This document shows, piece by piece, positions 42,760-51,805 of a DNA stretch of 64,000 nucleotides; positions within the stretch are counted from its first letter, which is position 1; every line of letters starts with the position of its first letter. The notes beneath the pieces were generated by a model. That model searched no databases. It had not been told where the DNA came from and saw nothing but the letters and a program-made list of their open reading frames with translations. A program made the position numbers and the translations under genes. The stretch is from Haemophilus sp. (GTDB lineage Bacteria > Pseudomonadota > Gammaproteobacteria > Enterobacterales > Pasteurellaceae). The stretch spans positions 124,001-188,000 of the forward strand of contig JAHZCD010000003.1 in the NCBI GenBank assembly GCA_019423025.1, written 5' to 3'.

Positions 42760-43329
42760 CTAAATCGAGCCTTTTTCTTTCACTAATTTCTCAATTAGTT
42801 TAACTTCTTTTGTTTTCTCGCCAGCACCCAGTTTATGGCATTGGCTGGTTTCTTTCGTATAGGTATTAAAATTAGTCATCCTTGTTGGGCTTTTCATTTT
42901 AATCTTCATATCCAAATGATTACCGCAGTTATTACAAGGTGAAACAAATTCCTTATCTAATTCTTTAAATTCTGGAGATTGTTCAATAATTTTCGCGACT
43001 TGTGGTGAATGCGCTGTTTTAAATAGACGATCCGTAAAGTCATAACTTAACTTGCCATCATTCACCTGCCATTTGGCTTTAGCTTGCAATAAATAACGCA
43101 TCCAGCCTTCTTTTGTATCAATCTGTGAAATACCACGTAGAAGCACAGTTTGATCTGCGTGATAGGTGACATAATCAAAATGCTCAACAGGTAAAGGGGA
43201 TTTGGCTGCAGGTTTTACATGGCAAATCCAATCGCCGATTAAGGCTTTTTCCTGTTCAGTTTGTTGATGCGCCGTTGCACATCCTGATAACAATACAGCG
43301 ATAAGACTACTTAATACTAATTTTCTCAT
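42760..43329 (-). CDS. Putative lipoprotein, paralogue A
   Basis: A 189-residue exported protein with a lipoprotein signal peptide (MRKLVLSSLIAVLLSGC, lipid cysteine Cys17). The mature part begins a fold shared with the upstream gene: GDWICHVKP, LLRGISQIDTK, RYLLQAKAKWQ and LSYDFTDRLFKTAHS. Several cysteines (WICH, CNNCG, QCHK) could form disulfides. The family is not recognised. The start at 43329 or the overlapping ATG at 43332 is equally possible. Tandem with paralogue B, 83 bases apart, with an uptake core between. Confidence 0.75.
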   Translation of the reverse strand: MRKLVLSSLIAVLLSGCATAHQQTEQEKALIGDWICHVKPAAKSPLPVEHFDYVTYHADQTVLLRGISQIDTKEGWMRYLLQAKAKWQVNDGKLSYDFTDRLFKTAHSPQVAKIIEQSPEFKELDKEFVSPCNNCGNHLDMKIKMKSPTRMTNFNTYTKETSQCHKLGAGEKTKEVKLIEKLVKEKGSI

Positions 43330-43411
43330 CATAACTCTCCTTTTATTAATCAGATCCCCGTACCTAAAAATAAAGTGCGGTTGAAATCGTATTTGTTTTT
43401 CTTAATCGACC

Positions 43412-43957
43412 CTATTTCTTTACAAACCACTTATTCAATAACTGAATATCCTTGTCATTCTCTGTTACTCGTCGGCAGGTCGCATAATCCTTACCGAGAA
43501 TAAGTTGATTGCCATTTTGTTTCAGCTCAATTGGCATATCTGTATGATTAGCAGACTTACTATAAAATGCTGCCAACTCTTCTTTTTCTTGTTTTTGTAG
43601 GGCTTTATTTTGCTTGATGACTTTAGCCACATTTTTACTATGAGCCGGCGCCATAGAACGATTGATAAAATCAAAACTCAAAATATTATTTTGAGCCTGC
43701 CATTTCACCTTGCCTTTGGTTAAATAACGAATTGTGTTTTCTTTATCTAATTCGATACTCGAAATACCTCGCAACATACCTGTTCCATCAGATTTCAAGA
43801 CAAAATGATCTAAACGATCATAAGTTTGTTTATCTTTCGTCGGGATAGTATGACAAATCCATTCGCCATCTAACGTTGAGCTTTGTGAAACATTTGAAGC
43901 CCCTGCACAACCTGTTAATAATACTGCTACAAAACTACCCAATATTAACTTTCTCAT
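43412..43957 (-). CDS. Putative lipoprotein, paralogue B
   Basis: A 181-residue lipoprotein (MRKLILGSFVAVLLTGC, Cys17) matching paralogue A along its length: GEWICHTIPT, MLRGISSIELDKEN, RYLTKGKVKWQAQNN, LSFDFINRSMAPAHS. The CNNCG pair of A is replaced by SANHTD, while WICH and the late ATCRR cysteine remain. The pair clearly arose by tandem duplication. Function is unknown; the outer-membrane anchored periplasmic location is inferred from the lipobox. Confidence 0.75.
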   Translation of the reverse strand: MRKLILGSFVAVLLTGCAGASNVSQSSTLDGEWICHTIPTKDKQTYDRLDHFVLKSDGTGMLRGISSIELDKENTIRYLTKGKVKWQAQNNILSFDFINRSMAPAHSKNVAKVIKQNKALQKQEKEELAAFYSKSANHTDMPIELKQNGNQLILGKDYATCRRVTENDKDIQLLNKWFVKK

Positions 43958-44020
43958 AAGATACTCCTTTTATTGTCAGTAGGGATAACATTCATCACAA
44001 CAAAGTAGGGAAATTTTTAT

Positions 44021-45244
44021 TTAATCCGGAATACGCAAAAGGCGGCAGTTACATAAATCATCACTCTCAAATTCTGATATTTCACCTGCAACCTTATTCG
44101 GAATGGGAAATAAACGCACAGTTAGCGGTTTATTTAAGCGAAATGCCATCGTTCCCGTATCACGCATAATCGCCGCTATGCTTTCAGCCTTAGCATTTCC
44201 TGCCACAGGAACCGTATCTAAACCGATACCACATACTGCACTATAAGTCAGTAAAGCACGAATATCAAAATAGTGTTTTTGCGTCCCTTCGGCTAAACCT
44301 AAATCTTCCGTCACAGCCAACATTAATCCGGAAAACCCAACCAATGGCACTCGTTGGATTGATTTAAACACTTTTGTCAGTAAGGCAGAAACCTCGACTG
44401 AACCAGCTGCACCAAAATAAGGCAATCCCATTAATTCATAGATTTTTGTCATGGATGAACAATTTTTTGATGGAGCCGCCGAACTATCGATACCTGCAAA
44501 TTCAAATTCACCTGATAATTTGACCGCACTTAACATCTCTAATACTTGATCTACATGATATTGCAGCGCTTGCGACATCGCTCGATAACAATCCGCATAA
44601 AATTGATTATGAGACGATTTTGGTACAGATTTTAATACTTCGACTAATAAATCGGGTGTTTCTAACCCAATGACAAAACTATTTGGTAAATGACTTAGAT
44701 GATAACCGGCAGGGAAATAAGGAATAAATGGCTTGCAGTTAAAATTCACCGTAAAGTTAAAATTACCTTCGCCACGTGGTGTGATATTTGCAATTCGTTG
44801 TACCGCATAAACAGATTGCTCGATAAGTTCATTATCTAACACGCCATTTTTATCTAATGGCACATTAACACAAGCATTACACAAGTCGCCATAAGCTGCG
44901 ATTAGCTCTGGCAATAACGCAATTTCCTCTTTGTTTCTCGCCGCACCTATCGCAAATCGAAGACGAATGCCACTTTCATTAAATTTATTCAGTAACTCTG
45001 TTAAATACTGCAAATCAGCTTTTGCTGTTTCCAAATTGGTTAAATCCAAATACTCACCAAAAGGATTGGTAATTACTCGAATCGATTGCAAGGTATAACC
45101 TGCTTTCTGCACAGCTGGCAATAACAAATCCACATCACGTTTTACCGAATAAAGGGCGTCTTCCCATTGCGTTTTATCTTTATGTAACGTCAGAAAAAAA
45201 CTTATGGTACGAAGACGACATAATTCCTTATTTTTATAATCCAT
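44021..45244 (-). CDS. DUF711/UPF0210 (PFL-like) family protein
   Basis: A 407-residue protein of the DUF711 (COG2848) family, whose fold resembles pyruvate formate-lyase but whose reaction is unknown. Recognisable parts are RTISFFLTL at the start, NCKPFIPYFPAGYH, FEFAGIDSSAAPSKNC near residue 235, and GVGLDTVPV-like CGIGLDTVPVAGNAKAESIA near residue 345. The start at 45244 is chosen for its AAGGG ribosome site; the alternative ATG at 45259 has none. It follows purD by about 30 bases, so it is probably part of the purH-purD transcript. In many other genomes it accompanies a small ACT-domain gene, absent here. Confidence 0.8.
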   Translation of the reverse strand: MDYKNKELCRLRTISFFLTLHKDKTQWEDALYSVKRDVDLLLPAVQKAGYTLQSIRVITNPFGEYLDLTNLETAKADLQYLTELLNKFNESGIRLRFAIGAARNKEEIALLPELIAAYGDLCNACVNVPLDKNGVLDNELIEQSVYAVQRIANITPRGEGNFNFTVNFNCKPFIPYFPAGYHLSHLPNSFVIGLETPDLLVEVLKSVPKSSHNQFYADCYRAMSQALQYHVDQVLEMLSAVKLSGEFEFAGIDSSAAPSKNCSSMTKIYELMGLPYFGAAGSVEVSALLTKVFKSIQRVPLVGFSGLMLAVTEDLGLAEGTQKHYFDIRALLTYSAVCGIGLDTVPVAGNAKAESIAAIMRDTGTMAFRLNKPLTVRLFPIPNKVAGEISEFESDDLCNCRLLRIPD

Positions 45245-45274
45245 TCGAGCCCTTACCATTAAAGTAGTTAATTT

Positions 45275-46558
45275 TTATTGTTCACGAGCGACGGCACGAT
45301 GACCAATATCTCGACGATAAAAACGTCCTGCCCATTGAATTTGCTCAGCAAGCTTTAAGGCTTTTTGTTGTGCTTCAAATACACTTTCGCCTAACGCTGT
45401 AGCACAAAGCACGCGACCGCCATTCGTAACTAATTTGCCTTCTTTTTCTGCGACACCAGCCAAGAAAACTTTCTCATTTTCGACCGCACTTTGTGGTAAA
45501 CCGCTAATCACATCGCCTTTACGATAATCGCCTGGATAGCCTTCCGCGGCTAACACAATACCTAAGGACGCTTTTGGATTCCATTGGGATTTCACTTCAT
45601 CCAATTTTCCCTCGCAAGCTTTAAGGCAAAGCTCAACGAGATCTGATTCGAGGCGTAGCATAATCGGTTGCGTTTCCGGATCGCCAAAACGGCAGTTAAA
45701 TTCAATTACTTTCGGCTGACCATTTGGCATGATCATTAATCCCGCATACAAGAAACCTGTGTAAACATTGCCTTCTGCCGCCATACCATTAACCGTTGGA
45801 TAAATCACTTCACGTATAATGCGATCATGAATTTCAGGTGTCACCACTGGTGCAGGCGAATACGCTCCCATGCCACCTGTATTCAAACCTGTATCATTTT
45901 CGCCCACGCGTTTATGATCTTGACTGGTTGCCATAGGCTCAACGTTTTTACCGTCCACCATGACGATAAAGCTGGCTTCTTCGCCATCTAAAAACTCTTC
46001 AATCACCACTCGGCTACCCGCTTCACCAAAGGCATTACCTGAAAGCATATCACGCACAGCCTCTTCCGCTTCTTGCAATGTCATTGCAACGATTACGCCT
46101 TTGCCCGCTGCCAAACCATCCGCTTTTACGACAATTGGCGCGCCTTTCTCACGCAAGTACGCTAACGCAGGTTCTACTTCGGTGAAGTTTTGATATTCTG
46201 CCGTTGGGATTTTATGACGAGCGAGGAAATCTTTGGTAAATGCTTTTGAACCTTCCAATTGTGCAGCCGCTTGAGTTGGGCCAAAAATTTTCAATCCAGC
46301 CGCCCGAAATACATCAACCACACCAATCACTAATGGAGCTTCAGGGCCAACAATGGTTAATCCAATTCGTTTATCTTGAGCAAATTTCACTAAGGCAGGG
46401 ATATCTGTCGCAGAAATATTTACGTTTTCTACTTTGTGTTCCAATGCTGTACCCGCATTGCCCGGTGCGACAAAAACTTTGTCCGCTAATGGAGATTGTG
46501 CAGCTTTCCAAGCCAAGGCGTGTTCACGACCGCCATTTCCTATGATGAGGATGTTCAT
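45275..46558 (-). CDS. purD: Phosphoribosylamine-glycine ligase (GAR synthetase)
   Basis: The second step of purine synthesis. The 427-residue ATP-grasp enzyme starts MNILIIGNGGREHALAWKA, with VGPEAPLVIGVVDVFR, GSKAFTKDFLARHKIPTA, the ATP-binding VVKADGLAAGKGVIVA near residue 145, and VIEFNCRFGDPETQ near 285. Length matches E. coli. It lies downstream of purH but separated by 183 bases that carry a MITE-like inverted repeat; both are expected to come from the PurR-controlled purH promoter. Confidence 0.97.
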   Translation of the reverse strand: MNILIIGNGGREHALAWKAAQSPLADKVFVAPGNAGTALEHKVENVNISATDIPALVKFAQDKRIGLTIVGPEAPLVIGVVDVFRAAGLKIFGPTQAAAQLEGSKAFTKDFLARHKIPTAEYQNFTEVEPALAYLREKGAPIVVKADGLAAGKGVIVAMTLQEAEEAVRDMLSGNAFGEAGSRVVIEEFLDGEEASFIVMVDGKNVEPMATSQDHKRVGENDTGLNTGGMGAYSPAPVVTPEIHDRIIREVIYPTVNGMAAEGNVYTGFLYAGLMIMPNGQPKVIEFNCRFGDPETQPIMLRLESDLVELCLKACEGKLDEVKSQWNPKASLGIVLAAEGYPGDYRKGDVISGLPQSAVENEKVFLAGVAEKEGKLVTNGGRVLCATALGESVFEAQQKALKLAEQIQWAGRFYRRDIGHRAVAREQ

Positions 46559-46612
46559 GTTATAGTCCTTGCGTATGCCTAATTTAAAAAAGTGCGGCTA
46601 TTTTTTCCTGTA

Positions 46613-46731
46613 ATTCCCCCTCTTTTGTAAAGAGGGGGCTAGGGGGAGATTTAAACGATATTGAATTTAGTATGAGCTTGAGATCAATTCTGCCAAATCT
46701 CCCCTTCCCCTCTTTGCTAAAGAGGGGGATA
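46613..46731. mobile_element. MITE-like inverted-repeat element between purH and purD
   Basis: Two arms of about 36-40 bases face each other: ATTCCCCCTCTTTTGTAAAG and onward at 46613-46652, and its complement ending CTAAAGAGGGGGATAG at 46695-46731. Each arm itself contains a CCCCCTCTTT/AAAGAGGGGG palindrome, giving a cruciform-like structure with a 42-base unique centre. There is no open frame. Similar C-rich paired repeats occur in many proteobacteria. It interrupts the purH-purD operon spacing without breaking a gene. Confidence 0.7.
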
Positions 46732-46741
46732 GTTAGATAAA

Positions 46742-48340
46742 TTAATGTCTAAAATGACGCATTCCAGTTAATACCATCACCATATTATGTTCATCCGCTG
46801 CATCGATGACTTCTTGATCGCGCATTGAACCACCTGGATGGATAACACATTGAATTCCCACTTTCGCCGCTGCATCAATACCGTCACGGAATGGGAAAAA
46901 CGCATCAGATGCCATTACACAACCGGCTACGGTTAAACCTTCATCCTGAGCCTTAATGCCCGCAATCTTCGCAGAATATACGCGGCTCATTTGGCCAGCA
47001 CCGATGCCGATAGTTTGATTATCTTTAGCATAAACAATGGCATTAGATTTCACAAATTTTGCTACTTTCCAGCAGAACAGTAAGTCTTTTAGTTCTTGTT
47101 CAGTTGGCTGACGTTTACTTACCACTTTTAAGTCATCCACGCCAACCATGCCTAAATCCGCATCTTGTACTAATAAACCGCCGTTTACACGTTTGAAATC
47201 TAAACGCTCGGAACGAGAAGTCCATTCACCACATTCAAGCAAACGAACATTTTTCTTACGTTTCACCACTTCTTGTGCTTCAGCAGAAACTTTCGGTGCA
47301 ATAATCACTTCAACGAATTGACGCTCCACAATTTCATTCGCGGTTTTTTCGTCTAATTCACGGTTGAACGCAATAATGCCGCCAAATGCAGACGTTGGAT
47401 CGGTTTGGTAAGCACGGTTATAAGCTTCTAAAATATCTTTACCTAAAGCCACACCGCATGGATTTGCATGTTTAACGATCACGCAAGCCGGCTCATCAAA
47501 TTCTTTCACGCATTCAAGTGCTGCATCGGTGTCAGCAATATTATTGTAAGACAAGGCCTTACCTTGTAATTGATGAGCGGTGGCTACGCTCGCTTCTTTC
47601 ACATTTAAATCAACGTAGAAAGCCGCATTTTGATGGGAGTTTTCGCCGTAACGCATGGTTTGTTTGCGCACGAAGTTAAGGTTTAAAGTACGTGGGAATT
47701 GACCGCACTTCGCATTCGCGTCTTCTTCCTCTGCCACATGATACGGTTTCACCATTTGTCCAAAATAGTTGGCAATCATAGAATCATATTGAGCGGTATG
47801 TTCAAATGCTTTAATCGCAAGGTCAAAACGAGTTTCAAGCGTTAGGCTGTTGTGGTGTTTATCCATTTCAGCAAGAATGGCGTTAAAATCATGATTATTC
47901 ACCACGATCGCCACATCTTTGTGGTTTTTCGCGGCAGAACGCACCATGGTTGGTCCACCAATATCGATATTTTCTACTGCATCAGCCAAGGTGCAATCCG
48001 GTTTAGCCACGGTGGCGGCAAATGGATATAAATTCACAACGACCATATCAATGCCTTCGATACCATGTTGCTGCATGATAGCGTCATCTGTACCACGACG
48101 GCCAAGAATCCCGCCATGTACTTTGGGATGTAAGGTTTTCACGCGACCGTCCATCATTTCTGGGAATTCCGTATAATCAGACACTTCTGTCACTGGCAAA
48201 CCATGTTGTTCCAATAATTTTGCGGTACCGCCTGTGGAAAGTAGTTTTACACCACGCTGTATTAAGCCTTGAGCAAATTCTACGATACCGGTTTTATCAG
48301 AAACACTCAGTAAAGCCTGACGAATTGGACGATCTGTCAT
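46742..48340 (-). CDS. purH: AICAR transformylase/IMP cyclohydrolase
   Basis: A bifunctional enzyme for the last two steps to IMP. The 532 residues begin with the cyclohydrolase domain (QALLSVSDKTGIVEFAQGL, LLSTGGTAKLLEQHGL, GRVKTLHPKVHGG) and continue with the transformylase domain from about residue 200, carrying MRYGENSHQNAAFY and VIVKHANPCGVALG. The final PGGSMRDQEVIDAADEHN is diagnostic. It leads the purH-purD-DUF711 group. A PurR box lies just upstream of its start. Confidence 0.97.
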   Translation of the reverse strand: MTDRPIRQALLSVSDKTGIVEFAQGLIQRGVKLLSTGGTAKLLEQHGLPVTEVSDYTEFPEMMDGRVKTLHPKVHGGILGRRGTDDAIMQQHGIEGIDMVVVNLYPFAATVAKPDCTLADAVENIDIGGPTMVRSAAKNHKDVAIVVNNHDFNAILAEMDKHHNSLTLETRFDLAIKAFEHTAQYDSMIANYFGQMVKPYHVAEEEDANAKCGQFPRTLNLNFVRKQTMRYGENSHQNAAFYVDLNVKEASVATAHQLQGKALSYNNIADTDAALECVKEFDEPACVIVKHANPCGVALGKDILEAYNRAYQTDPTSAFGGIIAFNRELDEKTANEIVERQFVEVIIAPKVSAEAQEVVKRKKNVRLLECGEWTSRSERLDFKRVNGGLLVQDADLGMVGVDDLKVVSKRQPTEQELKDLLFCWKVAKFVKSNAIVYAKDNQTIGIGAGQMSRVYSAKIAGIKAQDEGLTVAGCVMASDAFFPFRDGIDAAAKVGIQCVIHPGGSMRDQEVIDAADEHNMVMVLTGMRHFRH

Positions 48341-48388
48341 TACATTTTCCTTTCATTAAATGGTTAAAAATAAGCGGGTGGAATTATA

Positions 48389-48404
48389 GCGCAAACGTTT
48401 GCCT
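48389..48404 (-). promoter_or_regulatory. PurR-type operator of purH
   Basis: GCGCAAACGTTTGCCT matches the PurR palindrome with 14 of 16 positions. It lies 49 bases before the purH start, where binding would block the promoter. Confidence 0.85.
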
Positions 48405-48475
48405 TTATATAGAAAAAATTTTTCTGGTAAGCGCACTTAAAAGTGCGGTGATTTATTTAAACGATTTTAAAAATA

Positions 48476-48500
48476 AAAAAGCCCGCGAATGCGGGCAATA
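48476..48500 (-). terminator. Terminator after doxX-like gene
   Basis: On the minus strand GCCCGC-ATTC-GCGGGC is followed by TTTTTTA, just past the stop of the DoxX gene. Confidence 0.85.
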
Positions 48501-48518
48501 AATGAATGAGATAATTGA

Positions 48519-48917
48519 TTAACGTTTGCGATTGTCTAGAGAAAATGCACCAGCACCCGCAAACACAAAATAGAAGAACACGAGAGAGTAAAGTAAAGCA
48601 AGTTCACCACCATTCGCGATTGGGAAGAATAAATTCCCTTGACCAGCTGCGTGCATAAAGAAATACGCATAAGCCATTTGACCTGAAAGAATAAATGCCG
48701 CTGGGCGAACAAATAAACCTAAAATTAATAGGATTGAACCGACAATCTCAATTACCCCACCGACAATCATCAGTGGATCACCCACAGCGCCGTTACCGCC
48801 CGTCATCGAAATTGGGAATTCCCAGAATTTCGCTGTGCCGTGTAAGATAAACATATACGCAGCGACGATACGTAATAAAGCTAAAACATACGGAGAGTAT
48901 TTTTCTAAGTTTTTCAT
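48519..48917 (-). CDS. DoxX family inner-membrane protein
   Basis: A 132-residue protein with four predicted helices, starting KYSPYVLALLRIVAAYMFILHG, then GGVIEIVGSILLILGLFVRP and AYAYFFMHA, all typical of the DoxX/YphA family. Members are linked to quinone metabolism and oxidative stress, but most have no established role. It is monocistronic, with a terminator right after it. The gap to dsbD is short and holds nothing clear. Confidence 0.85.
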   Translation of the reverse strand: MKNLEKYSPYVLALLRIVAAYMFILHGTAKFWEFPISMTGGNGAVGDPLMIVGGVIEIVGSILLILGLFVRPAAFILSGQMAYAYFFMHAAGQGNLFFPIANGGELALLYSLVFFYFVFAGAGAFSLDNRKR

Positions 48918-49033
48918 AAAGTTTTCCTAATAAAAATAAAAAGTGATTTGAGAACGGGGTATATATTAATGATTAACTCAAAGCCAAACAATACCTCAAA
49001 TCGAAAAGGACTTTTTACGATTAGGAAATAATC

Positions 49034-50803
49034 TTACGCTTTACTGATTTTCTCAATCCATTGTAAAAACTCAACGGGCGGCATAAATCCGTTAACACGA
49101 CTCCCCTCAATTTCTTTTCCATCTCGGTTAAAGAACAAAATAGTCGGTAAACCTAACACTTTATATTTTGTCATCAAAGCACGGTTTTCTTCGGAGTTTT
49201 TTGTCATATCAACTTGAAGAAGCAGCATGTTGCCAAAGGCTTTTTGTACACTAGGATCGCTAAATGTTTCTTTTTCAAACTCTTTACAAGCCACACACCA
49301 ATCCGCATAAAGATCGAGCATCACAAGTGGTTTGTTATTTTCAGCAAGTGCTTGTTGCAATTCAGCTTCGCTTTTCACTTTCTTAAATTCAACATGAGAA
49401 ACCGCCTTATTTTCTACCGCACTTGGTGCTTGGTTTTCGCCCCAAACCCAAGTTTGAAGCGGTTTAACACTAATCATTGCAGCCACTAAAAAGAAAATTC
49501 GGAATACCCAACCGGTGCCATTTTTTGGCATTTGGAAAGCAAACCAAATGAAAAATGCAGTACCCAGCATCGCCCATAATCTTGGTGTCCATTCATCCGG
49601 CAAAATACGAGAAATTAAGAATACCGGTAACGCGAGCATCACAAAGCCAAAGAGCTTTTTGACGGTTTCCATCCACATGCCTGATTTAGGCAGGATTTTA
49701 TTCCCAAATAAAGTGATTAAAATCAGCGGTACGCCCATGCCCAACGCAAGCAAATAAAGCGTGATCGCGCCAGTAAATAAATCCCCACTCTGCGCCACAT
49801 AAAGCAATGCGCCAGAAAGCGGTGCTGACGTACAAGGCGAAGCCACAAGCCCTGCAATCATCCCCATTAAGAACACGCCACCAAAGGCTCCAGCTTTTTG
49901 CTGTTGGCTAAGTAAAGACAGTTTTGTTTGTAAGGAGCTTGGAAGCTGTAAAGTGAATACACCGAACATCGACAACGCTAACAAGACAAAGATGATTGAT
50001 AAGCCAATCATCACGTAAGGATGTTGTAACGCCACTTGGAATGGCAAACCAATTGCAGCGACAATTAAGCCTAATAAGGTATAAGTCAGCGCCATTCCCT
50101 GCACATACACAAAACTTAATGCGAAAGCGCGCCACATATTAGGGCGTTGATTTTGACCAATCACTATCGCTGAAAGCAACGGCAGCATTGGCAACACACA
50201 AGGGGTAAAAGCCAAACCTAAGCCCAATAAGAAAAAGCCCAATACGGCATATTTGCTATTAAATAAGCTTTCCGCTAAACGATCTTGCTCAGCTTTAGGT
50301 TGTGCTGAAAGTGCGGTCGATTTTTCCGATGTTTTTTCAGTATTAGCAAGCTGTGCGATAGGTAAATCGGCTACTTTGATTTCTTTCACTTCAGGCGGAT
50401 AACAAAAGCCCGATGTACAACCTTGGTAAGCAATTTCAACCACATCTTCGGCTTTTAATGGCGGGTGACTTGCTTTAAAAATAGCTTGCACAGGCTTTTT
50501 GAAAATCTTCATCAAGCCAAAATAAGGATCGTTATAATCTTCAGGTGAAATAGAAAATGTCGGCACATCAAATGATGAGGTTTCCTCTTGGTTGAGCTTC
50601 ACGGAAATTTTCTCTTGATAGAGATAATAGCCTTCTGCAATAGACCAATTGACGATCACATTTTCTTGATTCTCGCTTTTCGCAGCTGAAAATTGAAAAG
50701 CTTCATCCACAGGTAAGAAAGCCGGTTTCTTATCAAAAAGACCGGCTTGAGTGGAAAGTGCGGTAAAAATAAAAAATAAAAAAAGAAGAATTCGCTTCAT
50801 CAT
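49034..50803 (-). CDS. dsbD: Thiol:disulfide interchange protein DsbD
   Basis: Transfers electrons from cytosolic thioredoxin across the inner membrane to periplasmic DsbC and others. The 589 residues hold a signal peptide (about 1-20, ending STQAG), the alpha domain with the cysteine pair around YQGCTSGFCYPP (near residue 130), eight membrane helices with FTPCVLPMLPLL and ASPCTSAPLSG as the two active cysteines, and a C-terminal thioredoxin-like domain with DWCVACKEFE near 500. All six redox cysteines are present. ATGs at 50803 and 50800 are both possible. It is complementary to DsbB at 40.5 kb. Confidence 0.96.
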   Translation of the reverse strand: MMKRILLFLFFIFTALSTQAGLFDKKPAFLPVDEAFQFSAAKSENQENVIVNWSIAEGYYLYQEKISVKLNQEETSSFDVPTFSISPEDYNDPYFGLMKIFKKPVQAIFKASHPPLKAEDVVEIAYQGCTSGFCYPPEVKEIKVADLPIAQLANTEKTSEKSTALSAQPKAEQDRLAESLFNSKYAVLGFFLLGLGLAFTPCVLPMLPLLSAIVIGQNQRPNMWRAFALSFVYVQGMALTYTLLGLIVAAIGLPFQVALQHPYVMIGLSIIFVLLALSMFGVFTLQLPSSLQTKLSLLSQQQKAGAFGGVFLMGMIAGLVASPCTSAPLSGALLYVAQSGDLFTGAITLYLLALGMGVPLILITLFGNKILPKSGMWMETVKKLFGFVMLALPVFLISRILPDEWTPRLWAMLGTAFFIWFAFQMPKNGTGWVFRIFFLVAAMISVKPLQTWVWGENQAPSAVENKAVSHVEFKKVKSEAELQQALAENNKPLVMLDLYADWCVACKEFEKETFSDPSVQKAFGNMLLLQVDMTKNSEENRALMTKYKVLGLPTILFFNRDGKEIEGSRVNGFMPPVEFLQWIEKISKA

Positions 50804-50861
50804 AAAGTTCCAACTATTGTTCCTACTAAAATTTTAGCATAGATCAAAAGAATGTTAATAA

Positions 50862-50881
50862 TTTATGACTTAGATCATAAA
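50862..50881 (+). promoter_or_regulatory. Dyad upstream of arcA
   Basis: TTTATGA-6-TCATAAA forms an inverted repeat about 100 bases before arcA, in an AT-rich promoter region that also contains AATGTTAATAATTTA. It may be an operator, but it does not match the FNR or CRP consensus. Confidence 0.35.
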
Positions 50882-50979
50882 ATTAAATGTAATTTAAACA
50901 ATGACCGCACTTTTCTGTTGTTACAGCAATGTTACAATTATAGAATATGCCCATAACAAAGAATAACAAGGAGCAACGA

Positions 50980-51693
50980 ATGGCTACCCCAAAAATTCTC
51001 ATCGTGGAAGATGAAGCGGTAACCCGTAATACGTTAAAAGGAATTTTTGAAGCTGAGGGCTATGAGGTATTACAAGCACAAGATGGTGCCGAAATGTATC
51101 GTCAGTTAAGCTCAGAAACGGTTAATCTCATCGTATTAGATATCAACTTACCCGGTAAAAATGGTTTATTACTGGGCCGTGAATTACGTGAAAAAACACC
51201 TATCCCTCTGATTTTTCTCACGGGGAGAGATAATGAAGTCGATAAAATTTTAGGTTTAGAAATCGGAGCCGATGATTATCTCACTAAGCCATTTAACCCA
51301 AGAGAACTCACCATTCGTGCAAGAAATTTATTGCATCGCACCATGACATTAAATGGCAAAGAGGCCCATTTACAACGTGAGAACTATCGTTTTAATGGTT
51401 GGACACTGGATTTAAATAGTCATAATTTAATCACACCTGAAGGCGTTGAATTTAAACTGCCTCGTAGTGAATTTCGTGCCATGTTGCATTTCTGCGAAAA
51501 CCCTGGCAAATTGCAAACTCGTGAAGAATTATTGCTAAAAATGACGGGACGTGAATTAAAACCACAAGATCGTACCGTGGATGTCACAATTCGCCGCATT
51601 CGAAAACATTTTGAAGATCATCCTAATACCCCAGAAATCATTGCTACCGTGCATGGTGAAGGCTATCGTTTCTGTGGTGAATTAGAAGAATAA
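50980..51693 (+). CDS. arcA: Aerobic respiration control response regulator ArcA
   Basis: The DNA-binding partner of the ArcB sensor, which represses aerobic respiration genes when the quinone pool is reduced. The 237 residues have a receiver domain with Asp54 (LIVLDINLPGKNG) and the acidic pair near residues 10-11, the conserved TGRDNEVDKILGLEIGADDY, and a C-terminal winged helix (LPRSEFRAMLHFCENPGKL, TVDVTIRRIRKHFE). The start at 50980 has an AAGGAG site; 11 upstream codons are open but rejected. It is monocistronic with its own terminator. Confidence 0.97.
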   Translation: MATPKILIVEDEAVTRNTLKGIFEAEGYEVLQAQDGAEMYRQLSSETVNLIVLDINLPGKNGLLLGRELREKTPIPLIFLTGRDNEVDKILGLEIGADDYLTKPFNPRELTIRARNLLHRTMTLNGKEAHLQRENYRFNGWTLDLNSHNLITPEGVEFKLPRSEFRAMLHFCENPGKLQTREELLLKMTGRELKPQDRTVDVTIRRIRKHFEDHPNTPEIIATVHGEGYRFCGELEE

Positions 51694-51708
51694 TCGATCA
51701 TCTAGTAA

Positions 51709-51740
51709 TAAAAGGCTGAGTCAAATCAGCCTTTTGTTTT
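51709..51740 (+). terminator. Terminator after arcA
   Basis: AAAAGGCTGA and TCAGCCTTTT arms with a short loop and T-rich tail. Confidence 0.85.
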
Positions 51741-51805
51741 TTGCTATCCACGACGAGATTCGGTAAAATCAACGCCAATTTACGATTAATAAACAACGGA
51801 TAACA

